DNA of 64,000 nt, from the NCBI RefSeq assembly GCF_012927305.1, contig NZ_JABBGH010000002.1, positions 1,302,001-1,366,000 on the forward strand, given 5' to 3'. The position numbers were made by a program, and so were the translations under genes. The stretch comes from Hymenobacter polaris (GTDB taxonomy: Bacteria; Bacteroidota; Bacteroidia; Cytophagales; Hymenobacteraceae). Below, piece after piece: positions 6,878-14,220 of the stretch (position 1 is the stretch's first letter; each line of letters begins with the position of its first letter). A model generated the notes under the pieces. That model did not search any database, was not told where the DNA came from, and was given only the letters and a program-made list of their open reading frames with translations.

Positions 6878-8641
6878 ATGGCTGGTTTCGTTCGCTATTC
6901 GCTTCCGCGCCGCGCCTTCTGGCGCGGACCCGAGCTGGCCGTGGCAGCTGTGCTCACGGCGCTGTGCCTGGCCCTGCCCACCCACAACCCCACCGGCGAC
7001 GCCTGGTACTACGCTGCCTGCTCGCGCTGGGGCCACGAGCTGTGGCAGCCCCACCACCTAATTTACAACGGGGTGGGCTGGCTGTGGCTGCGTCTGCTGG
7101 GCGCCACCGGCCCGGGCCCGGCCGGCAATGCCGCCCTGCCTTGGTTGCAGGCTCTCAATTCGCTGGCCTACGGAGGCTGCCTGCTGCTGCTGGGGCCGCT
7201 GCTGCGCCGGGCTGGGGTGCGGCCGGCCGCGGTGCCCGCCTGGCTGCTGGCGGTGGGCAGCACCTTCGGCATGCTGCGCTTCGCCGTCGAAAATGAGGCC
7301 TACATCCAGCCATTGCTGGCCGCGCTGGGGGCTAGCTTGGCGTGGGCGCAGGCCCTAGGCAGCACGTCTTTTACGGGCGATGCAACGCGAAGCGAAACAC
7401 CTACTGTCAGCGCAATGGTAATTGATAAGGCCGCTGGTAATCAGCCTGATTTACGCTTGCGCTGGCTGCTGCTGGCGGGCCTGCTGGCCGCGCTGGCCTG
7501 CCTGCTGCACCAAATGCTGGTGTGGTGGTGGCTGGGCTTGCTGCTAGGGCTGCATCCGTGGCGCGGCCGGCGGGCCTTGGGTGCCGCCCTGGCCTATGCC
7601 GCGCCCGCGCTGCTGGTGCCGTGGGCTTACTGGCTGGCCGCGCCGCCTGGTGGTGGGGCCTTGGGCGCGGGGCGCTTCGCCCTGCACGACTACCTCACGG
7701 GCGCGGCGCGGGTGGGGCTAGGAAGCCGCGGCTGGCTGCTCACCCCCATCAACCTGGTGCGCACCCTAGGGCAGGTACACGGCAACCTGTGGCCGCTGCT
7801 GCGCCGCTGGCCGCTGCTGCTGGGCGTGGTGGCCGCCGGCTGCCTGGCGCTTGCCGTGTGGGCCATTATGGGAAGTAGGCCGAAGCTGGACAGCAAGCAG
7901 GAAGCTAGTAATCGTCAGCTGCTTAAACCTGTGCTATCAGCAAGCCAGGCGGTATTTGCGCCGGGGCCGGCGGCGGCGCGCCGCCTGCGCCGCACGCACG
8001 GGCTGATTGGCGCCCTGCAAGTGGGTTTTGTGGTGCTGTCGGCGGGCAACGCGGAGTTTATGGTGCTGTTGCCAGCGCTGGCGGCGCTGGGGCTGGCCGG
8101 CGGCGGCTTGCGGGCCTGGCCGGCCCGGCGCGTGGCGGCGCTGGGGGCAGCCTTGTTGCTCTGGAACGTGGCCGTGGGGCTGGTGCCCGCCCGCCTGCTG
8201 ACCTTTACTGCGGCCGGGCCGGCCTTGCGGACGGCAGCGCAGCAGCAGCCGGCCGCTTGGTTTATCTTGCTCGACCCCAACCCCTTGCGCAACCAGCTGC
8301 ATTACTACACCGGGCAGCCAGTGGCCCCGGCGCGGGTGCTGGGGCTAGCGGGGCAAGATTCGGCTAGCTTCCGGGCGTGGCTGCGCCGCCAGCTGGCTGG
8401 TGGTGCGGTAGTATACACCGATGCGCTGGGTGGCCCGCAGCCCCTCGACCGGGCCCGCCTCACATTGGGCAACCCGGCTACGCTGCTGGGCGGCTTTGGG
8501 GCCCGGCGCGTAATGGTGCTGCCCACCTTCCTAGGGCCCTACTACCTCTCGAAGCTGGCGCTGCCCGCTGCGGCTGGCCCGCGGCGCAGCCACCCCAGCG
8601 CCAAGGCTAGCGCGCCCGCAACTACTGGGGCCGCCAGGTAG
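6878..8641 (+). CDS. Polytopic membrane protein, GT-C glycosyltransferase-like
   Basis: 587 residues with many hydrophobic helices rich in Leu/Ala/Trp. After helix 1 the first outer loop reads THNPTGDAWYYAACSRWGHELWQPHHLIYN. An acidic residue just after the first helix is typical of GT-C enzymes that use polyprenyl-phosphate sugars, so a glycosyltransferase role in the envelope is inferred but not proven. A non-hydrophobic stretch around residues 165-190 (codons less GC-rich) looks like a variable loop. The soluble end contains WFILLDPNPLRNQLHYYTG. Its 3' end overlaps the 3' end of the convergent gene by 100 bp. The start at 6878 is the first ATG giving the helix with a short tail. Confidence 0.6.
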   Translation: MAGFVRYSLPRRAFWRGPELAVAAVLTALCLALPTHNPTGDAWYYAACSRWGHELWQPHHLIYNGVGWLWLRLLGATGPGPAGNAALPWLQALNSLAYGGCLLLLGPLLRRAGVRPAAVPAWLLAVGSTFGMLRFAVENEAYIQPLLAALGASLAWAQALGSTSFTGDATRSETPTVSAMVIDKAAGNQPDLRLRWLLLAGLLAALACLLHQMLVWWWLGLLLGLHPWRGRRALGAALAYAAPALLVPWAYWLAAPPGGGALGAGRFALHDYLTGAARVGLGSRGWLLTPINLVRTLGQVHGNLWPLLRRWPLLLGVVAAGCLALAVWAIMGSRPKLDSKQEASNRQLLKPVLSASQAVFAPGPAAARRLRRTHGLIGALQVGFVVLSAGNAEFMVLLPALAALGLAGGGLRAWPARRVAALGAALLLWNVAVGLVPARLLTFTAAGPALRTAAQQQPAAWFILLDPNPLRNQLHYYTGQPVAPARVLGLAGQDSASFRAWLRRQLAGGAVVYTDALGGPQPLDRARLTLGNPATLLGGFGARRVMVLPTFLGPYYLSKLALPAAAGPRRSHPSAKASAPATTGAAR

Positions 8642-9609
8642 CCCATGCGGCCCAGGTCGGCCGATAAGAGCATGTGTACGAAGACGATAAGCAGCCACCA
8701 GCCCTCGGCGGCTCGCAGTACCGGGGCCAGGGCGCGCCGCCCGCCCGGCCAAGCCAGCGCCGCCAGCACCGGCCCCCACAGCAGCCCAAAGCTACTCGCG
8801 GCTTCGGCCAGGCCCTTGGCCGTCGCCAGCTTGCCCAGCGAGTAGCGAATATTATCGAAGTGCGCCAGCGCGTTGCCCACGGCCGCCGTGGGCAACGCGC
8901 CCGCCGCCTCGTCTACCCAGCGATGGGCTAGCAGCAAAGCCCCTAGGCCCCCAGCCAGCGCCAAGGCTTGGCCGCGCCAGGGCAGCGCCGGGCGGCCGTA
9001 CCAGGCCAGCCAGGGTAGCACAAAGACAAACGACTCTTTGGCCAGCGGCCCTAGCAGCAGGGCCACCGCCACCGCCCAGCCCGCCCCCGGCCCGCGCCGC
9101 CCGGCGTAGTAGGCCAGCGCCAGCACCAGCCAGTACAGGCTGTCGGTGAGGGGCAAGCCCGCCGCGTAGCCTGCCCAGCGGCTGCTGAGTGCGGCCAGCA
9201 TGGCCACCGCGGCCAGGCCCGCCCCGGCCCCCGATAGCCGCGCCGCCCGGTACCAGGCCGCCGCCGCCGCGGCTAGCAGCGCGCAGTTAATCAGGTAGAA
9301 AGCCAGGCGGCGCGCGCCTTCGCCGGCGGGGGCGCCCGGCTGAGCGGGCAGGCTGCCTAGCATAGCCAGGGGCCGGGCCAGCGCCCCCGCCGCCAAGGGC
9401 ACCAGCAGCCGGTAGCGGCGCGTCACACTCACGCTATCGAAGCGGCCGGCGGCCAGGCGCAAGTAGCTGCGCGTATCGGGCGAGTACGAGAAATCGTAGT
9501 GCCGGTAGGTGGGGTAGGCCAGGTTGAGCAGCACTGCCAGCCCTAGGGCCCCAGGCAGCAGCCAGCGCCACAGCCTGGGCAGGAGGAGCGGGCGCGGGGT
9601 GGTACTCAA
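8542..9609 (-). CDS. Polytopic membrane protein, GT-C-like
   Basis: 355 residues, roughly eight to ten helices. After the first helix comes HYDFSYSPDTRSYLRLA, an acidic loop like that of the convergent neighbour and of GT-C transferases; a GPLAKESFVFVLPW stretch follows later. The start ATG overlaps the stop of the upstream gene (ATGA at 9606-9609), so the two are translationally coupled. Its 3' end runs 100 bp into the 3' end of the convergent gene at 6878-8641. Very GC-rich, with long Ala/Leu runs. Possible role in glycan assembly; substrate unknown. Confidence 0.55.
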   Translation of the reverse strand: MSTTPRPLLLPRLWRWLLPGALGLAVLLNLAYPTYRHYDFSYSPDTRSYLRLAAGRFDSVSVTRRYRLLVPLAAGALARPLAMLGSLPAQPGAPAGEGARRLAFYLINCALLAAAAAAWYRAARLSGAGAGLAAVAMLAALSSRWAGYAAGLPLTDSLYWLVLALAYYAGRRGPGAGWAVAVALLLGPLAKESFVFVLPWLAWYGRPALPWRGQALALAGGLGALLLAHRWVDEAAGALPTAAVGNALAHFDNIRYSLGKLATAKGLAEAASSFGLLWGPVLAALAWPGGRRALAPVLRAAEGWWLLIVFVHMLLSADLGRMGYLAAPVVAGALALALGWLRRGPAAAGSASFER

Positions 9610-10955
9610 CTGCCTTGGCCAAATTTGCGCTCAATGAGCTTGCGTAGCTTGGCCACGTGTTCTTCGCGGCGGGCCCAGTCGTGGCGCGGCGCCAGCTCGT
9701 GCTGCACGTAGGCCAGGGCCGCCTCGAGGGTGGGTAGCTGGTCGAGGTGCTCGATGGCGGCGTGGTATTCCATGTTCTCGCCGTTAAATAGCTCATTGAT
9801 AAAGCTATAGCGCTGATTGATGGAAATGGCTTCGCGCAGGCTGCCAACTTTGGGCGCGCCGCGCTCGGCCAGGCTGGGCGCCGCGCTGGCTGCCCCGGCC
9901 CCGCGCAGCGTGTCGGCCAGGTGGGCGCTGGCCGGCTGGGTGGCCTTCAGCTTTTCGTAGAGCGGCACGCCGCTGGCGGCGGCTGGCGCAAACGAGGGTA
10001 CGGCTGCTTTAGGCGCCGCTGGCTTGGGCTCGGCCGATGGGGTGGAAACGGCTGGTGCCTGGGCAACCGGCGCGGCGGGGGCTGTCGGCTGGGTAACGAG
10101 CGGCCGCGCGGGCGCGCTAGTAGCTGGCTCGGCCACTGGCACCGCCGGTGCGGCCGCCACGGCGGGGGCGGGGGCAGGCGCGGCAGCCGGGGCCGGTGCG
10201 GCAACCGGCACTGCGGGCTTGGGGGCTGCCAGGGAAATTGGGGCCGCAACGGGTGGCGCAGCAGGGGCCGCGGCTGGCTTGGCCGGAGCTGTTTTGCCGG
10301 GGCCATCGTCCCAGAGGTCGGCCTCGGTGAGGGGCAGCAGCGCGCTTAGCTCGGCTACCAGGGGGGCGAGGGGGGGCAATTCCTTGTAGTGGTTGGCGCG
10401 GTAGAGGTCGAGGCGCTGCACCAGAAACTCGCGGCTAAGCGGCGCGTTGCCAGTGGGCAGGCTATCCATAAAGCCCTCAAAGAAGCCCTTGCCCAGGTCG
10501 AGGTAGCGCAGGCGTTCGCGCAGGTAGGGTAGGGGCACGGCGGCGTCGGGCACGGCGGCCTGGGCGGGCGGCAGCAGCAGGCGCTCGAAGGCGGCCGCGG
10601 GGTCGGTGGCCAGCAGCAGAGTGTAGGCAATGGCCTGGGCCAGCAGCGGCTCCAGCGCCCGCTGCCCCACGCTGATGTGGCGCGAGAGCACGTTCATGAA
10701 CTGCCCTAGGGCCTCGCGCACGGGCGCGGCCTCAAAATCGAAGTAGGGGCTGCGCAGCTGGGTGGCTTCGTGCTGCCAGCGGCCCAGCAGCTGGTGCAGC
10801 ACCAGCAGGTTGAGCTGGCGCAGCGGCGTAAATTTTAGCAGCGCCGGGCCATCGAGCGTGGCGGCGGGCTGCGAGCCAAAGTGCTGCTGGCATAGCCGGG
10901 CGGCCAGCCGGTGGCCGTACTGCTCGCACTTGGCAAGGCTATATTTGTCGGGCAT
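9606..10955 (-). CDS. Conserved Bacteroidota protein with Ala/Pro-rich linker
   Basis: 449 residues in three parts. The N-terminal ~220 residues are helical (MPDKYSLAKCEQYGHRLAARLC ...). A low-complexity linker of about 110 residues is almost all Ala, Pro and Val. The C-terminal ~100 residues contain ISINQRYSFINELFNGENM and ALAYVQHELAPRHDW, a motif I recall as conserved in Bacteroidota proteins of unknown function. No signal peptide or membrane helix, so probably cytoplasmic. It overlaps the following gene by 4 bp. The linker suggests two domains that must reach separate partners. Function unknown. Confidence 0.65.
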   Translation of the reverse strand: MPDKYSLAKCEQYGHRLAARLCQQHFGSQPAATLDGPALLKFTPLRQLNLLVLHQLLGRWQHEATQLRSPYFDFEAAPVREALGQFMNVLSRHISVGQRALEPLLAQAIAYTLLLATDPAAAFERLLLPPAQAAVPDAAVPLPYLRERLRYLDLGKGFFEGFMDSLPTGNAPLSREFLVQRLDLYRANHYKELPPLAPLVAELSALLPLTEADLWDDGPGKTAPAKPAAAPAAPPVAAPISLAAPKPAVPVAAPAPAAAPAPAPAVAAAPAVPVAEPATSAPARPLVTQPTAPAAPVAQAPAVSTPSAEPKPAAPKAAVPSFAPAAASGVPLYEKLKATQPASAHLADTLRGAGAASAAPSLAERGAPKVGSLREAISINQRYSFINELFNGENMEYHAAIEHLDQLPTLEAALAYVQHELAPRHDWARREEHVAKLRKLIERKFGQGS

Positions 10956-11125
10956 GGCGGAAGAAGATTATGCGTTAAAAATTATGAATGGCAAACCAGC
11001 GAAACTGAGGCAAGCTACGCGTGCCTTTTCAGCCTGGCTTTAGTAAAAAATACCTTCATAACCCATAATTTTCAATTCATAATTGCCCCAGACGGGGCTG
11101 GTTTCGCCGCCAAGTTAGCCATAAA

Positions 11126-11419
11126 ATGCCCCTGCTGACCATTGAGGGCCTAGGCGGCCCGCCACTGCCCCTGCGGCCCGGCGCCACGCTGCTAGCTGCC
11201 ATTCAGGCCGGCGGCCACGACTGGTGGCACGCCTGCGGGGCCAAGGGCCGCTGCACCACCTGCCGCCTGCAAGTGCTGGCCGGCGCCGAGGCGCTCACGC
11301 CCCTTACCGAGCCCGAGCAGCGCTACCAAGCTGCTGGCCGCCTGCGCCCCGACGAGCGCCTCGCCTGCCAGGCGCGCCTGCTGCCCCTAGGGGGCGATGT
11401 GGCCGGCGCCAAGCCGTAG
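11126..11419 (+). CDS. [2Fe-2S] ferredoxin-like protein
   Basis: 97 residues. The cluster ligands are visible as C37-x5-C43-x2-C46 (HACGAKGRCTTC) with C81 downstream (ERLACQA), the arrangement of plant/adrenodoxin-type [2Fe-2S] ferredoxins. It would carry single electrons in the cytoplasm. It is alone on its strand between a divergent gene and the protease lipoprotein, so no redox partner can be named. The start at 11126 places the beta-grasp strand (LLTIEGLGG) at the N-terminus, as usual. Confidence 0.85.
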   Translation: MPLLTIEGLGGPPLPLRPGATLLAAIQAGGHDWWHACGAKGRCTTCRLQVLAGAEALTPLTEPEQRYQAAGRLRPDERLACQARLLPLGGDVAGAKP

Positions 11420-11455
11420 CTGAAACACGGGTGGCGAGCTTTAAAAAAAGCTCGG

Positions 11456-11479
11456 CGCTATCAGTGCGCACTGATAGCG
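11456..11479. repeat. Perfect 24-bp palindrome
   Basis: CGCTATCAGTGC is followed directly by its exact complement GCACTGATAGCG with no loop. It lies between the ferredoxin and the protease lipoprotein, after a smaller AGCTTT/AAAGCT hairpin at about 11438-11452. It could be a dimer-binding operator or part of a terminator; no T run follows. Confidence 0.5.
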
Positions 11480-11591
11480 GATAGATGAATTTTGCCTATA
11501 TATTGCCGAGGTTTTGGCAAGCCGTATTTAATTCGATTCTATTCGTTCTTGCTATTTTTCAATTGATTAGTTATTCACTTTCTTTTTTTCT

Positions 11592-13304
11592 ATGCCCAAA
11601 CCTTTTACTCCTATTATCAGTGGCTTGCTGCTTGGTTCCGTGCTCCTGCAAAGCTGCGCTACGCTTATCTCGGGTTCCCGGCAAACTATCCGCATAGTGG
11701 GGCAGCCGGCCGGCAGCACTATTTACGTCAACGACCAGCCGGTAGAAGCCAAACCCCTAGCCGATGGGGGCGCCAAGGTGAGCCTGCGGCGTAAGGGTAC
11801 CTCGGAAATCAGAATTAAGCACGAGGGCTACAAGGACTACAATGAAGTGTTGAAGGCCAACCGCGTAAACGGCGTTACCTACCTCAACTACTTGCTTATT
11901 CCGGTAGGCCTGGTGGGCGGGGTAGTGGGCGCGGCCGCTGGGAGCAGCAACAGTGGCCCGAGCCTAGGCCCCCTGGTGCTGGGACTGCTTGCGCCACTGG
12001 GGGCGCTGGGGGTGGACGCGGGCACCGGCGCTAATCGCCGCTTTACCGAAACGGAAGTGCACGCCCTCATGCCGCGGCTGCCTAAACCGGTTGCTAACGG
12101 CCAGTCGGTGGCCGCCGGCCCGGTGAACGTGCGCGTAAAAGGGGGAGATAAAATGGGTAACTTCTTGGTTATGAAAGAAACCAAGGAAATCCTCTACTTC
12201 GGTAAGACGCTCGATATAAACTCTGAAACCCTGCAAAACACCGTCAGCAATACCCTTAAGGAGCTGGGCTACAACGTGCCGGCGGCGGGGCGCAGCGTAT
12301 TTTCGGCGGCCTCGGCGGCGCGCTACACGCTGCAGGCGGAGATGCGGAATATCAAGTACGATATCAACGCCAACAGTCCCTACGAAGCCCTGGCCCGCTT
12401 CGAAACCAGCTGCACGGTGGAAGTGACTTGGAAGCTGGTGAACCAAACCCGCCAAACAGTGGTGGAGCAGAAAACCAGCGGCTCGAGCGTCAAGTTTGAG
12501 AAAGGTGGTAGCGCAGCCTTCGAAGACGCCTTCGAGAATGCTCTGTACACCTTCCTCGACCAGCCCACCACCACGGCCGCGCTGGCCAATCCCAATGCCC
12601 CGGCGCTGGCTTCGACTGGCTTAGAAGCGGCGAATGCTAGCGCAAGCACCGGCCTAGGCTCCACTTCAGCGGTGAAGCCAAATTTGGCCGCCAGTGAAAA
12701 AATGGCGCCCATCAGCGTGCGCCGCGCCGCGCCCCTCAAGCCCACCGGCGATAACGGCATCGGTGCCGCGGCGCGGTGCGTAGCCACCATCGTGACCAGC
12801 GACGGGCACGGCAGCGGTTGCTTCATCTCGCCCGACGGCTACCTCGTTACCAATGCCCACGTAGTAGGCAACGACGCTACGGTAGATGTGCTGCTCGCCG
12901 ACGGCTTGCAAGCCAAGGGCCGCGTGGTGCGCCTAAACCCCGACATGGACCTAGCCCTCCTCAAAGTGGATACCGACGGCCTGACGGCGTTTCAGCTGCC
13001 TACGGGTGGGGTAGTGGAGGTAGGCTCCGATGTGTTTGCCATCGGCACGCCCGCCGATAAGGAGCTGGGCCAAAGCATCGCGAAAGGTATTATCAGCGGC
13101 CGGCGCAAGCTCGACGGTCGCACGCTGCTCCAAACTGATGTAAGCATTAACGGGGGTAATAGCGGGGGCGCCCTCGTGGCGCGCTCGGGCCAGCTGCTCG
13201 GCATCGTGAATGCGAAACTGGTGGGCCAGGGCATTGAAGGTATTGGCTTCGCTATTCCGGCTGACCAGGTGAGCGAGGCTTTGCAGCTCAAATTTATTGA
13301 TTGA
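11592..13304 (+). CDS. Lipoprotein with PEGA-like domain and C-terminal trypsin-like protease
   Basis: 570 residues. A lipoprotein signal ends LLQSC-ATLIS (Cys at about 22). Next comes a PEGA-like beta domain (GQPAGSTIYVNDQPVEAKP), then a glycine-rich hydrophobic stretch (~100-140), a middle domain of ~150 residues (MKETKEILYFGKTLDINS ...), an Ala/Ser-rich linker, and an S1-type protease domain from ~390. The triad is intact: H423 (TNAHVVG), D453 (DMDLALL), S524 (NGGNSGGAL). No PDZ domain follows, unlike DegP/HtrA. The start is the ATG with a clean signal. It probably acts at the membrane surface facing the periplasm or outside. Substrate unknown. The domain combination is unusual in my experience. 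Confidence 0.8.
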   Translation: MPKPFTPIISGLLLGSVLLQSCATLISGSRQTIRIVGQPAGSTIYVNDQPVEAKPLADGGAKVSLRRKGTSEIRIKHEGYKDYNEVLKANRVNGVTYLNYLLIPVGLVGGVVGAAAGSSNSGPSLGPLVLGLLAPLGALGVDAGTGANRRFTETEVHALMPRLPKPVANGQSVAAGPVNVRVKGGDKMGNFLVMKETKEILYFGKTLDINSETLQNTVSNTLKELGYNVPAAGRSVFSAASAARYTLQAEMRNIKYDINANSPYEALARFETSCTVEVTWKLVNQTRQTVVEQKTSGSSVKFEKGGSAAFEDAFENALYTFLDQPTTTAALANPNAPALASTGLEAANASASTGLGSTSAVKPNLAASEKMAPISVRRAAPLKPTGDNGIGAAARCVATIVTSDGHGSGCFISPDGYLVTNAHVVGNDATVDVLLADGLQAKGRVVRLNPDMDLALLKVDTDGLTAFQLPTGGVVEVGSDVFAIGTPADKELGQSIAKGIISGRRKLDGRTLLQTDVSINGGNSGGALVARSGQLLGIVNAKLVGQGIEGIGFAIPADQVSEALQLKFID

Positions 13305-13334
13305 TACCCTGGGTGCTAAGGGTAGATAAGCCGC

Positions 13335-13363
13335 GGCCGGCAGTCTGTACCAGGCTGCCGGCC
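13335..13363. terminator. GC-rich hairpin after the protease gene
   Basis: GGCCGGCAG pairs with CTGCCGGCC around an 11-nt loop, 30 bp after the stop at 13304. No T run follows, so termination is plausible but not certain. Confidence 0.4.
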
Positions 13364-13469
13364 GTGTGGCTTTCGCTGGGTTGCGCAGGGTAGGCTGTAC
13401 TTTCGTAAGCAGGGGGCTGCGTTGCTGGGCGTAGTAAAGGTGGCCCGCTACTACTGCTTTGCGTTTGCC

Positions 13470-14108
13470 ATGTCGTTATTTACTGAGCCTCGCCGCTTCC
13501 CGCTCGACCCGCCCCGCCACCGCGGCTGGCTCGAAGTCATTTGCGGCTCCATGTTTTCGGGCAAAACCGAAGAGCTGATTCGCCGCCTCACCCGTGCCCG
13601 CATTGCGCGCCAGCGGGTCGAGATTTTTAAGCCTGCCCTCGATACCCGCTACCATGCCCAGGATGTGGTGAGCCACAACCATACCAGCATTCGCAGCACG
13701 CCCGTGCAGCTGCCCAGCGAAATTCTGCTGCTGGCCGGCGGCGGCACCGACGTGGTGGGCATCGACGAGGCCCAGTTCTTCGACGAGTCGCTGGTGGACG
13801 TGTGCCGCCAGTTGGCCGACGGCGGCACCCGCGTAATCGTGGCGGGCCTGGATATGGATTTTCGCGGCCGCCCTTTTGGCCCCATGCCGGCGCTGCTGGC
13901 CACGGCCGAGTTCGTGACCAAGGTGCACGCCGTGTGCGTGTGCTGCGGCGAACTGGCCGCCTACTCGTACCGTACCGTGCCCAGCGCCAGCCAGGTGCTG
14001 CTGGGCGAAACCGAAGCCTACGAGGCTCGCTGCCGCCCCTGCTTTTTGGCCGGCGAGGCCGCCCAGCCCCTGCGCGACCCAGCCCGGCAGGGCGCTGCGG
14101 GCCGGTAG
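13470..14108 (+). CDS. tdk: Thymidine kinase
   Basis: 212 residues from ATG 13470 ([10 protein letters not shown]). The P-loop GSMFSGKT is at residues 26-33, the magnesium/catalytic acid motif is GIDEAQFFD, and [15 protein letters not shown] is the thymidine-binding lasso region. Structural zinc cysteines appear as CVCCG and CRPC. It phosphorylates thymidine to dTMP in the cytoplasm for salvage. A longer in-frame start at 13422 adds an untypical hydrophobic stretch and is less likely. It stands alone, 112 bp before porZ. Confidence 0.95.
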   Translation: MSLFTEPRRFPLDPPRHRGWLEVICGSMFSGKTEELIRRLTRARIARQRVEIFKPALDTRYHAQDVVSHNHTSIRSTPVQLPSEILLLAGGGTDVVGIDEAQFFDESLVDVCRQLADGGTRVIVAGLDMDFRGRPFGPMPALLATAEFVTKVHAVCVCCGELAAYSYRTVPSASQVLLGETEAYEARCRPCFLAGEAAQPLRDPARQGAAGR

Positions 14109-14220
14109 CGGCAAGTGGGCCCTAGGGTGCCGCGCCGGCCCGGAGCAGCCGCGCACTAAGCAGCCAGCGGCCGCGTTAGCTTAGCGCCACTTTTCTTGCC
14201 TTATACTTTGCCGCTTGCTT

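Noticed and set aside
6610-6879. Minus-strand 89-codon frame
   Set aside because: Arg/Pro-rich composition without motifs; overlaps the palindrome and the start of the real gene.
9921-10389. Plus-strand Gly/Arg/Ala-rich frames
   Set aside because: They are antisense to the Ala/Pro-rich linker of the gene at 9606-10955 and reflect its GC-rich repeats.
11485-11697. 70-codon hydrophobic plus-strand frame
   Set aside because: Overlaps the lipoprotein start in another phase; hydrophobicity comes from T-rich upstream DNA.
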